The position numbers and the translations under genes were made by a program. The notes beneath the pieces were generated by a model that worked only from the letters and a program-made list of their open reading frames with translations, made no database searches and was not told the origin of the DNA. This document shows positions 7,701-14,318 of a DNA stretch of 22,510 nucleotides, piece by piece; position 1 is the stretch's first letter; each line of letters begins with the position of its first letter. This DNA is from Candidatus Hydrogenedentota bacterium (GTDB lineage Bacteria; Hydrogenedentota; Hydrogenedentia; Hydrogenedentales; SLHB01): NCBI GenBank assembly GCA_035416745.1, contig DAOLNV010000037.1:29525-52034 (forward strand), given 5' to 3'.

Positions 7701-8153
7701 ATGCCGCAATCGCTTAGCCTCGTGCTCCTCCACATTATCCTCAGTACCAAGGGCCGTAAGGGAATCCTGGAACGCGAATTCCGTTCCCGCATGCACTCAT
7801 ACCTCGCATCCGTCTCCCGTAACCTGAAGTGCGAATGTTTTCGCGTGGGCGGCACGGCCGACCATGTCCATCTAGCCATTCGCCTTCCGCGTACTATTTG
7901 CGTCGCGGCCATGGTGGAACAACTAAAGACGGCCTCCTCCGTGTGGGCGAAGGGACAATCGCCGGACCAACGCACCTTCGCCTGGCAGCGGGGATACGGC
8001 TGCTTTTCTATCAGCCACCGCGATTTGGATGCCCTCGTGAATTACATAGACAATCAAGAGCAACATCACAAGAAGCGGACCTTTCAGGAGGAATACCGGA
8101 TGTTCCTGCACAAATATGGCGTTAAATATGATGAGGCCTTCGTGTGGGATTGA
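7701..8153 (+). CDS. REP-associated tyrosine transposase (RAYT, IS200-like Y1)
   Basis: A complete 150-residue Y1_Tnp (IS200/TnpA_REP) protein. The HUH metal motif is DHVHL with H55 and H57. The nucleophile region is NYIDNQEQHH with Y115, and Q119 four residues on, as in IS200 TnpA. FAWQRGYGCFS (93-103) and the C-terminal VKYDEAFVWD are also family-typical. Such enzymes cut and join single-stranded DNA at REP hairpins via a covalent phosphotyrosine. No ribosome site precedes ATG 7701 closely; AGGAGGAG lies at 7670-7677, separated from the start by the A' hairpin. A CTG at 7680 is in frame, but the family N-terminus MPQSLS supports 7701. Intact motifs suggest a working enzyme. Confidence 0.92.
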   Translation: MPQSLSLVLLHIILSTKGRKGILEREFRSRMHSYLASVSRNLKCECFRVGGTADHVHLAIRLPRTICVAAMVEQLKTASSVWAKGQSPDQRTFAWQRGYGCFSISHRDLDALVNYIDNQEQHHKKRTFQEEYRMFLHKYGVKYDEAFVWD

Positions 8154-8160
8154 ATAATGG

Positions 8161-8255
8161 GCCGGGCCTTCAGCCCGGGCCTTGCGGGGAATCCGGTTCC
8201 CTGGCCCTCCAGGCCAGGCTGGTATGTCATCGCGCCTTCGGCGCTCCGGAGAAGG
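8161..8255 (+). repeat. Right REP unit of the RAYT element
   Basis: The unit starts 8 bp after the RAYT stop codon: hairpin A CCGGGC-CTTCA-GCCCGG (8162-8178), B1 CTGGCC-CTCCA-GGCCAG, spacer CTGGTATGTCATC, and B2 GCGCC-TTC-GGCGC ending near 8245. It matches the solo unit at 7274-7367 with only a handful of differences and mirrors the left unit. Confidence 0.85.
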
Positions 8256-8287
8256 GAAGACCGGGCCGATTCCGACATCTGCCCATA

Positions 8288-8320
8288 CCCTCGCGATGTG
8301 CCGGGCCTTCAGCCCGGGCC
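8288..8320 (+). repeat. Extra A-type REP hairpin
   Basis: This 33-bp stretch matches the first 33 bp of the solo unit (7261-7293), differing only at the two S positions of CCCTCGSGATGTSCCGGG. It includes the hairpin CCGGGC-CTTCA-GCCCGG. No B part follows, so it is a partial copy or a stand-alone half-unit. It lies between the RAYT element and the end of the convergent dehydrogenase gene and might also act as that gene's 3' hairpin. Confidence 0.75.
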
Positions 8321-8385
8321 TACTGGTCTGGGCCTACACGCCCTCCAAGTCCAACCTCGCGGTATACCGGGCTTTCCCCGCGGCT

Positions 8386-9447
8386 CTACCTTATCGCCAC
8401 TTCTTTGCCCTTTTTCGAGGATTCATAGATGGCGTCGAGTATCTGCTGGATGCGCAGCGATTCCTGGGGTTTCACGCGCACGGGCAGACCGTCGCGGACG
8501 CATTCGGCGAAGTGCAGGATCTCCATGCGGTGGCCTTCCTGTTCGGGCAGCCAGTCGTATTGCATGGTCGTCAGCGAGTTGTCAGCAGCGCTGCTGACGG
8601 TCAGGGGATCCGTCGTAATGCCGGCCTTGTCGCCCAGAATTCGCAGCGCCTGGATATCTTTCGGGATGTTGGCCGCCCAACTCACCTCAAGACTTAGCGC
8701 GATGCCGTTGTCGAAACGGATGAACGCCGCCGCGTGGTCCTCAACGTCGAACTCCTTGTGCGGGTAGGGCACTCCCCATTCCTTATTGCACAGGTCTGGC
8801 CGGTCGCCGAACTTGCGGCTCACGTGGCCCGTGGCCGAGACGGGTTTCGGGCACCCCATGAGCCAAATGATGAGGTCGAGCATGTGCACGCCAATGTCGA
8901 TGAGCGGACCGCCCGCGGATTCGCGTTTGATGTGGAACTTCCCCCACCCGGGGATGCCCCGGCGGCGCAGGTATTGAGCTTGGCCGAAATAGACCTCGCC
9001 CAGGTCGCCCCGTTCAATGATGGCCTTGACCCGTTCGTGGGCCGATTCGAACCGCATGTTCTGGGCTACCATGAGCTTGCGCTTGTTGTCCTTGGCGGCG
9101 GCGATCATGGCCTCGCATTCTTTCGCATTCATGGCCATGGGTTTCTCGCAGAGCACGTTGGCGCCCGCATTCAGCGCGTCCACCGAAATGCTGCTGTGCA
9201 GGCGGTTCTGCGTACAAACGTCAATGATGTCAAAATCGCCCTGTTTCAGCATGGTCTTGTAGTTGGTATAAGTCTTGGGCACTTCCCATTTCTCGCTGAC
9301 CATCTCGACGCGCTCGGGGATGATGTCGCATACCGCCGCGACTTCAACAACGCCCTTGCCCTGAAGTTCCTTCCATGCGTCCAAATGACACACCTGCGCA
9401 ATAGAACCGACGCCAATCAAACCAACTTTCAGCTTCTTGTCTGCCAT
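8386..9447 (-). CDS. Gfo/Idh/MocA family oxidoreductase
   Basis: A 353-residue cytoplasmic NAD(P)-dependent sugar dehydrogenase type. The N-terminal Rossmann loop is VGLIGVGSIAQVCH (8-21), and the family's catalytic Lys lies in the EKP motif LCEKPMAMNAKE. A C-terminal alpha/beta domain follows with the conserved GG-(P)-LIDIGVHMLDL block, in which Asp and His usually bind substrate. Family members oxidise or isomerise inositols, sugars and amino-sugar derivatives; the substrate cannot be told. ATG 9447 is chosen for its GGAAGGAAA ribosome site 8-10 nt upstream. It lacks a Tat signal, unlike many planctomycete paralogs. It is divergent from the exported isomerase gene, and the pair may act on related sugars, which is inference. 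Confidence 0.92.
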   Translation of the reverse strand: MADKKLKVGLIGVGSIAQVCHLDAWKELQGKGVVEVAAVCDIIPERVEMVSEKWEVPKTYTNYKTMLKQGDFDIIDVCTQNRLHSSISVDALNAGANVLCEKPMAMNAKECEAMIAAAKDNKRKLMVAQNMRFESAHERVKAIIERGDLGEVYFGQAQYLRRRGIPGWGKFHIKRESAGGPLIDIGVHMLDLIIWLMGCPKPVSATGHVSRKFGDRPDLCNKEWGVPYPHKEFDVEDHAAAFIRFDNGIALSLEVSWAANIPKDIQALRILGDKAGITTDPLTVSSAADNSLTTMQYDWLPEQEGHRMEILHFAECVRDGLPVRVKPQESLRIQQILDAIYESSKKGKEVAIR

Positions 9448-9527
9448 GGATGTGTTTCCTTCCAGAAGAACAGGCCGCCCAATGCATGCCTGCCTGCTCC
9501 CCGGCGAGCCCCCGGAGCAAGACCGCA

Positions 9528-9556
9528 ATCATACGAAAACGCTTGGGCAGAGGCAA
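9528..9556 (-). promoter_or_regulatory. Sigma-70-like promoter of the Gfo/Idh/MocA gene
   Basis: On the minus strand TTGCCT (9556-9551) is 17 bp from TATGAT (9533-9528): 4/6 and 5/6 matches with ideal spacing. It predicts a leader of about 75 nt. Confidence 0.5.
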
Positions 9557-9679
9557 GAAACGGCCGCGGAAGAAGTTGGCTCAAAGAGGCTCAAACGGCC
9601 CGAAGGGCTCCGTAAGCAGAGCGGTAAGGCGCTCTTGCAGAAACTTTTGACGCAGACGGTTTTTCCTTGCAGGCCCGTG

Positions 9680-9688
9680 TGCTACAAT
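9680..9688 (+). promoter_or_regulatory. Extended -10 promoter of the isomerase gene
   Basis: It reads TG-C-TACAAT, an extended -10 element with 5/6 in the hexamer, and no good -35. It lies 68 bp before the start codon. Confidence 0.45.
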
Positions 9689-9756
9689 CGAGGCCTCTAT
9701 CTCGGGTCTTCACGGTTAATGGGCGGTTCGCCCTTGAAACAGGAGAATATGCGACC

Positions 9757-10647
9757 ATGAAAACGATGTCTGCGATGCTGGTTGGTTTCGCGTGTGTTGC
9801 GATGCTGGTGACATCTTGCGCAAATGCGCAGGAGGCAGCGCCAGCGGCGGCCAAGGGCTGTCCGAACGCCGAAAAGATGGGCTGGCACCTCGGGTGCCAG
9901 GCGTACAGCTTCAACCGCTTCACCTTCTTCGAGGCGGTGGACAAAACCCAGAGCCTCGGCCTCCACTATATCGAGGCGTATCCCGGCCAGAAGTTCAGCC
10001 CCGAGAAACCTGATGCAGTCTTCGATCACAACATGTCGGAAGAGTTGCGCCAGGAAGCCCTCGCAAAGCTGAAGGCCGCCGACATTAAACTGCTCTGCTA
10101 CGGCGTGGTCGGCCTTCCGGCCGATGAGGCCGAGTCCCGCAAAGTCTTCGATTTCGCCAAGGCCATGGGTATCACGACCATCTGCAGCGAACCGGATGCC
10201 GAAGCGCTGGATACCGTCGAAAAGCTGGCCGACGAGTACGGCATCAACGTCGCCATCCATAACCACCCAAAGCCCTCGAAGTATTGGAACCCCGACGCGG
10301 TCCTGGCCGCCGTTGAGGGCCGCAGCAAGCGGCTCGGGTCCTGTGCGGACACCGGCCACTGGCCCCGCTCGGGCGTCAATCCCCTGGAAGCCATCAAGAA
10401 GCTCGAAGGCCGCATCATCTCCTTCCACTTCAAGGACCTCAATGAGTTCGGCAAGCGCGAGGCCCACGACGTGCCATGGGGCACGGGCATATGCGATGTT
10501 GAGGCCCTCATGAAGGAAATCCAGCGGCAAGGCCTGAAGGACATCGTCTTCTCCATCGAATACGAGCACAACTGGGACAATTCCGTGCCGGAAATCGCCC
10601 AGTGCGTCGCCTACTTCGACAAAATCGCCGCCCAACTGGCGAAATAA
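9757..10647 (+). CDS. Exported sugar phosphate isomerase/epimerase-like TIM-barrel protein
   Basis: A 296-residue protein with an N-terminal signal (hydrophobic about 6-19). VTSC (18-21) fits a lipobox and would make it a lipoprotein; ANA-QE at 24/25 also fits signal peptidase I, so the anchor is uncertain. The rest is an AP_endonuc_2/xylose-isomerase-like barrel. Candidate metal ligands lie in YIEAYPGQ (E73), AIHNHPKP, SCADTGHWPR and FSIEYEHNW, the E-H-D-E order seen in the family. Members interconvert keto sugars or inosose-type compounds; most characterised ones are cytoplasmic, so export is notable and recurs in Planctomycetes-like genomes. AGGAGA lies 10 nt before ATG 9757. A strong terminator follows. 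It is divergent from the Gfo/Idh/MocA gene. Confidence 0.9.
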   Translation: MKTMSAMLVGFACVAMLVTSCANAQEAAPAAAKGCPNAEKMGWHLGCQAYSFNRFTFFEAVDKTQSLGLHYIEAYPGQKFSPEKPDAVFDHNMSEELRQEALAKLKAADIKLLCYGVVGLPADEAESRKVFDFAKAMGITTICSEPDAEALDTVEKLADEYGINVAIHNHPKPSKYWNPDAVLAAVEGRSKRLGSCADTGHWPRSGVNPLEAIKKLEGRIISFHFKDLNEFGKREAHDVPWGTGICDVEALMKEIQRQGLKDIVFSIEYEHNWDNSVPEIAQCVAYFDKIAAQLAK

Positions 10648-10662
10648 CTCCAGAAACCACCG

Positions 10663-10698
10663 CGCCCCGGGAAACCGCGTTTCCCGGGGCGGGCTTTT
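10663..10698 (+). terminator. Rho-independent terminator after the isomerase gene
   Basis: A 13-bp perfect stem, CGCCCCGGGAAAC paired with GTTTCCCGGGGCG around a CGC loop, followed after GGC by TTTT. It lies 15 bp after the isomerase stop and just upstream of the sulfatase ribosome site, so the sulfatase likely has its own promoter or depends on read-through. Confidence 0.8.
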
Positions 10699-10729
10699 GA
10701 ACGTCACCGACAGCGGCGAGGGCAAACTC

Positions 10730-12130
10730 ATGAAGCGGCGGGCATTCTTGCACATGTGCGCGGCAGGGAGCGCCGCGGCAGCGATCAGCAGCCGTGCGGG
10801 CGGGGGAGAGGCCCCCTTGAACCGGCCCAATATCCTCTTCTTCTTCATCGACGACCAGCGCTATGACACCTTGGGCGTGGCCGGCAACCGCATGGCGAAG
10901 ACGCCCACCATCGACAACCTCGCGCGGCAGGGCGTTCGCTTCAAGAACGCCTTCGTGACCACCTCGATCTGCGCCGCGAGCCGGGCCTCCGTCTTTACGG
11001 GCCTCGTCGAGCGTACCCACGGCTATACTTTCGGGACTCCGCCCATTCGTAAGGACCATGTTGACACGAGCTACCCGGCGATGCTCCGCGCCGCGGGCTA
11101 CCGTACCGGGTTCGTCGGGAAATTCGGCGTCCAGATCGAGACACGGCCTGAAGAGAGCATGTTCGACTTCTTCAGCGAACGCGACCGCCCCTATCTGCGC
11201 AAACAGCCCGACGGCACTACCCGTCACATCGACGAAATAAATATGGAACACGCCGTTGGTTTTCTCGATGGATGCTCGGCCGAACAACCCTTTTGCCTCT
11301 CCATAAGTTTCAGCTCCACCCATGCCGAGGACAGCGACAAAGAAAACCATTATCCCTGCATCGAAGCCGTTAAAGGCATGTTTGAAGACAGCATTTTTCC
11401 GCCGCCGCTCCTGGACAGCCCTGAGATTTTCGAAAGCCAGCCTGCGTTCCTGCGCGAATCCATGAACCGCGAACGTTTCTTCTGGCGATGGGACACCCCC
11501 GAGAAGTATCAGAAGAATATGCGGGCGTACTTCCGCCTGCTCAGCGGCGTGGACTATATGATCGCCCAGATCCTGGGCAAACTCGAGAAGCAGGGCCTTG
11601 CCGAGAACACCGTCGTTATCTATGCGTCCGACAACGGATACTACATGGCCGAACGAGGATTCGCGGGCAAGTGGTCCCACTACGAAGAGTCGCTCCGCGT
11701 GCCGTTGATCGTCTACGACCCCCGAACGCCTGAGAACCTGCGCGGACGTGTCCTCGACCCCATGGCGCTGAACATCGACATCCCGGCCACCATGCTCGAT
11801 ATCGCGGGGGTGGCCGCCCCGGAGCGGTACCAGGGCCGGAGCTTGATGCCATGGGTCAATGGCGATTCCCCCGGAGACTGGCGCACCGAGTTCTTCTGCG
11901 AACACCGGATGAAAAACGAGAAGATCCCCACCTGGGAAGGGATCCACGGACAGCGCTACGTCTACGCCCGCTACGATGGCCAGACCCCGCCTTACGAGTT
12001 CCTGCACGATCTCGAAAAAGACCCCTACCAGCTTCACAATTACGCCCGGGATGAAGCCTGCGCAGCCACTCTGGAGGAATTCCGCAAACGCACCGATGCC
12101 GCGGTGAAGCAATATCAGGAAGCCCCCTGA
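10730..12130 (+). CDS. Sulfatase, Tat-type signal, formylglycine-dependent
   Basis: A 466-residue type I sulfatase. The N-terminus MKRRAFLHMCAAGSAAAA resembles a twin-arginine signal, so export in folded form is likely. The metal site begins NILFFFIDDQR (D41, D42). The modification site is CAASR (81-85): the Cys would be converted to formylglycine by an FGE or similar enzyme, here in the less common C-x-A-x-R form. A second metal block, ASDNGYYMAERGFAGKWSHYEES, holds the conserved D-N, G and K-W residues. The end YEFLHDLEKDPYQLHNYA is the usual sulfatase tail motif. The enzyme would remove sulfate from a carbohydrate, probably an algal or host polysaccharide; the substrate is unknown. ATG 10730 has GAGGG 7-8 nt upstream. 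No maturase is in the window. Confidence 0.95.
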   Translation: MKRRAFLHMCAAGSAAAAISSRAGGGEAPLNRPNILFFFIDDQRYDTLGVAGNRMAKTPTIDNLARQGVRFKNAFVTTSICAASRASVFTGLVERTHGYTFGTPPIRKDHVDTSYPAMLRAAGYRTGFVGKFGVQIETRPEESMFDFFSERDRPYLRKQPDGTTRHIDEINMEHAVGFLDGCSAEQPFCLSISFSSTHAEDSDKENHYPCIEAVKGMFEDSIFPPPLLDSPEIFESQPAFLRESMNRERFFWRWDTPEKYQKNMRAYFRLLSGVDYMIAQILGKLEKQGLAENTVVIYASDNGYYMAERGFAGKWSHYEESLRVPLIVYDPRTPENLRGRVLDPMALNIDIPATMLDIAGVAAPERYQGRSLMPWVNGDSPGDWRTEFFCEHRMKNEKIPTWEGIHGQRYVYARYDGQTPPYEFLHDLEKDPYQLHNYARDEACAATLEEFRKRTDAAVKQYQEAP

Positions 12131-12155
12131 ACCGCCGGTGTGTTGCCAAAGAGTG

Positions 12156-12185
12156 TTTGCCACAGAGGGCTCAGAGGACTCAGAG
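12156..12185 (+). repeat. Left inverted repeat of the GxxExxY unit
   Basis: It starts TTTGCCACAGAGG and continues with CTCAGAG-type 7-mers. Compared with the reverse complement of 12794-12823 it has two mismatches in 30. It begins 25 bp after the sulfatase stop. Confidence 0.8.
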
Positions 12186-12250
12186 AGAGATCTCATGGTA
12201 GCAAGCAACGCGGGGATGATCTGCCTTCCGTGGTTTGAGCGACAATTCTA

Positions 12251-12278
12251 TTTACACTTATGCATTTGATTATATAGT
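12251..12278 (+). promoter_or_regulatory. Putative promoter of the GxxExxY gene
   Basis: TTTACA (12251-12256) and TATAGT (12273-12278) are 16 bp apart in a markedly AT-rich patch (about 12247-12300) unlike the surrounding G+C-rich DNA. A second weaker pair, TTGATT and TATTAT at 12266-12295, overlaps it. Confidence 0.45.
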
Positions 12279-12341
12279 ACCAATGATAATATTATAAATC
12301 CCGTTATGAGCTCTCTGGATGGGCTGTGAAAGGAGGCTTTC

Positions 12342-12707
12342 ATGGCAGACGAACTCACGGAACGTATTATCGGGGCAGCTATAGAAGTGCACCGTCTTCT
12401 CGGTCCCGGGCTGCTGGAGAGCATTTACGAGGAGGCCTTGTCGCACGAGATGGCACTTCGCGGGATAGCGCACGAGCGACAAAAGACCGTGGATGTGTTC
12501 TACAAAGGCATCCCGATACACGGACAGCGGCTGGATCTCGTGGTTGAGGACTCTGTGGTTGTCGAGCTCAAATCTTGTGCACAGGTTAATCCCGCTGTGC
12601 AGGCCCAGATTCTCTCTTACCTGCGCGCCACGGGTCTGCATCGAGGATTGCTTCTCAATTTTGGAGAGTCTCGTCTGGTTAACGGGATCCGCCGATTCTC
12701 TTTGTAG
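12342..12707 (+). CDS. GxxExxY protein (PD-(D/E)XK nuclease-like)
   Basis: A 121-residue protein, full length for the GxxExxY family (PDDEXK_3). The naming motif is GLLESIY with G23, E26 and Y29. A PD-(D/E)XK-like core follows: D65 in QRLDLVVED and E75-L-K77 in VVVELKS, then QAQILSYL, a typical helix. The fold suggests a nuclease, but no function is established for this family that I know of. Translation is well signalled: AGGAGG at 12331-12336, 5 nt before the ATG. The gene sits alone within inverted repeats, with no partner gene, which fits a cassette or selfish element more than a pathway gene. Confidence 0.88.
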   Translation: MADELTERIIGAAIEVHRLLGPGLLESIYEEALSHEMALRGIAHERQKTVDVFYKGIPIHGQRLDLVVEDSVVVELKSCAQVNPAVQAQILSYLRATGLHRGLLLNFGESRLVNGIRRFSL

Positions 12708-12793
12708 GAATCGGAGTCCGCAAGCCACGGTTCGAAACCGGCCGGCGAGGCCAGGAGGGGTGCTGGAAACACAGCAGCGTGGCTTCTGTATTC

Positions 12794-12823
12794 CTCTGAG
12801 TTCTCTGAGACCTCTGTGGCAAA
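12794..12823 (-). repeat. Right inverted repeat of the GxxExxY unit
   Basis: The reverse complement of the left repeat with two mismatches in 30; its outer end, GGCAAA, lies 17 bp from the phosphofructokinase stop codon. Confidence 0.8.
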
Positions 12824-12839
12824 ACCGTTCTTCCTGCAG

Positions 12840-14126
12840 CTACTTCCGCAGGGCCTGCAGGGTATATTCAGGCAGTTTCTTTTCGGCGAAAATGGGTTTG
12901 AACCGGGCGAAGCGCTGGCGTCCGTTCACGACCGGCACGCTGGCCCAGTCCTCGCCGACCAGCGGCTGGGCGTATGCAACGAAATCATCGGTGACGTCGT
13001 ACTTACTTGGCGCCAGCCAGGCCTTCGGAAACGCGCGCTCGGAATTGGCGACCTTCTCGAGCGGCACCTTGTCGTAACGCACGTTGTAGATCGGCCCCGG
13101 CTCGCGCAATATGGTCGCCATCCAGCCGTTTTCGCCCGATTCGGCGATCAACGCGGCCTTCTGCCCGACTTTGTAGGCCTCGTCCAGGTCCGGGATCGAC
13201 GCGTAGATCGCCGTCATTCGCTGGTCCGTGCCCATGACCTGCCCGCGTGCATTACCGGGTACCGGCAGCCCGTGCCCGTTTAACACCGTCACCAGTTGCT
13301 GGGCAACGGTCGTCTTGGACGCGCTGAACTGGGTGTGGCCGAAACTGTCTTTCGTCTCGCCCAGCTCGCCGACTTCGAACCCCTCGCTGACCACGATAAC
13401 GCAGCGCCCGTCTCTCTTGAGCTGGTCGCTGACATTGTCGCACAACTCTTCGACCGTCACTTTCGATTCAGCCATGTAAATCTGCAGCGGCATTTCGCGT
13501 TTGGGGTCGGCCAGCCTCGCGGCGGCTGGAACGAAGCCGATCTTGCGTCCCATGGCCTGCAGTACAAGCACCGGGTCCGCCGGGCACGAGCCGCCGTTTT
13601 CCTCGTTCGCATTCTGTACGATGCTCATCCAGTACCGCGCCACGCTGCCATACCCGGGGGTATGGTCAATCAGCTTGAATTCCGAGTCGCCGACGTCATT
13701 GTCGATTGTCTTGGGCACGCCGACGGCGACCAAGTCCAGCCCGCGCTCGTGGGCCACTTTGGCGACCTTGTGCGCGGTGTCCATCGAGTCGTTGCCGCCG
13801 TTGTAAAAAAAATACCCGATGTCGTGGGCCTTCATGACCTCGACGACCCGCTCGAAATCCTCTTTCTGGTTCGCCTTGAGCTTGTAACGGCAGGTACCGA
13901 TGCTTCCCGCGGCGGGGGTGTATCGAAGCAGCGCGATCTCCTGCTCATCCTGGGCAGACAAATCGAGCAATTCCTCTTTCAGCACTCCCTCGATACCGTG
14001 CCAGCCGCCGTAGATGGTCCCAAACGTCCCGGGGAACATCTTGCAGGTCTCGAGCACCCCCCGGAGCGAGCTGTTTATCACCGGACTCGGCCCGCCCGAT
14101 TGTGCGACAATTACATTCTTCGGCAT
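12840..14126 (-). CDS. pfp: Pyrophosphate-dependent 6-phosphofructokinase
   Basis: A 428-residue phosphofructokinase that converts fructose 6-phosphate to fructose 1,6-bisphosphate in the cytoplasm. The phosphate-donor residues point to PPi, not ATP. GGND (110-113) puts Asp at the position of the E. coli Gly104, and PKTIDND (138-144) has Lys (K139) where ATP enzymes have Gly. D142 is the expected catalytic base. SGGPSPVINSS (10-20) is the N-terminal phosphate loop, and the MGRKIGF block binds substrate. PPi-PFK works near equilibrium and can run both ways, saving ATP. ATG 14126 has AAGGGAG 6 nt upstream; the longer frame upstream has no support. It is monocistronic here and divergent from the glycosyltransferase gene. 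Confidence 0.94.
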   Translation of the reverse strand: MPKNVIVAQSGGPSPVINSSLRGVLETCKMFPGTFGTIYGGWHGIEGVLKEELLDLSAQDEQEIALLRYTPAAGSIGTCRYKLKANQKEDFERVVEVMKAHDIGYFFYNGGNDSMDTAHKVAKVAHERGLDLVAVGVPKTIDNDVGDSEFKLIDHTPGYGSVARYWMSIVQNANEENGGSCPADPVLVLQAMGRKIGFVPAAARLADPKREMPLQIYMAESKVTVEELCDNVSDQLKRDGRCVIVVSEGFEVGELGETKDSFGHTQFSASKTTVAQQLVTVLNGHGLPVPGNARGQVMGTDQRMTAIYASIPDLDEAYKVGQKAALIAESGENGWMATILREPGPIYNVRYDKVPLEKVANSERAFPKAWLAPSKYDVTDDFVAYAQPLVGEDWASVPVVNGRQRFARFKPIFAEKKLPEYTLQALRK

Positions 14127-14318
14127 GATTGACTCCCTTGAAAACGGCGTCAGGAAACGCGCGAATAGGCGTTGTTTTCCTCTCGGAACGATACGAACGC
14201 GACAAAGATACCATAGCTTTCTCATGCAATTCATGCTCTAAAGGGGGCATTGCGCAAAAATGAGAATTGGAGTAATGTGGGAGAGGGCAAGGAACGCGGC
14301 TGATGACGGAGAAATTCG

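Larger units (their letters stand above)
7608..8255 (+). mobile_element. RAYT/REP element with mirror-image ends
   Basis: The Y1 transposase gene is enclosed by two copies of the same composite repeat in opposite orientation: B2'-B1'-A' on the left (7608-7690) and A-B1-B2 on the right (8161-8245). RAYT proteins (REP-associated tyrosine transposases) are known to be flanked by inverted REP hairpins that they recognise. The symmetrical layout and the intact gene suggest a unit that is, or recently was, active. Exact ends are not defined because no target duplication is expected for this class. Confidence 0.75.
9448..9756. other. 309-bp divergent intergenic region
   Basis: No gene is seen. It carries a sigma-70-like promoter for the dehydrogenase (9528-9556, minus) and an extended -10 box for the isomerase (9680-9688, plus). 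A poly-T and G+C-rich tract lies between them with no obvious operator palindrome. Confidence 0.6.
12156..12823 (+). mobile_element. 668-bp GxxExxY unit bounded by inverted repeats
   Basis: A single small gene with its own AT-rich promoter is enclosed by 30-bp imperfect inverted repeats (28/30 identical) that start TTTGCCACAGAGG. It fills the space between the sulfatase and phosphofructokinase 3' ends. There is no transposase, so if mobile it would be non-autonomous or move as a cassette. No target duplication is evident. That it is a discrete unit is seen; mobility is inference. Confidence 0.55.

Noticed and set aside
7261..8320. Repeated hairpins read as a CRISPR array
   Set aside because: Copies are few, in both orientations, unevenly spaced, with no spacers and no cas genes; the RAYT gene explains them.
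9697..10848. 383-codon minus-strand frame opposite the isomerase
   Set aside because: It runs through a terminator and two gene boundaries and shows no domain; it is a shadow of the real plus-strand gene.
10508..12208. 566-codon minus-strand frame opposite the sulfatase
   Set aside because: No recognisable domain and no ribosome site; the plus-strand sulfatase has all family motifs.
13806..13814. Run of eight A (T on the coding strand) in the phosphofructokinase gene, a possible slippage site
   Set aside because: The frame is open and conserved on both sides (YFFYNGGND), so there is no sign of programmed or accidental frameshift.
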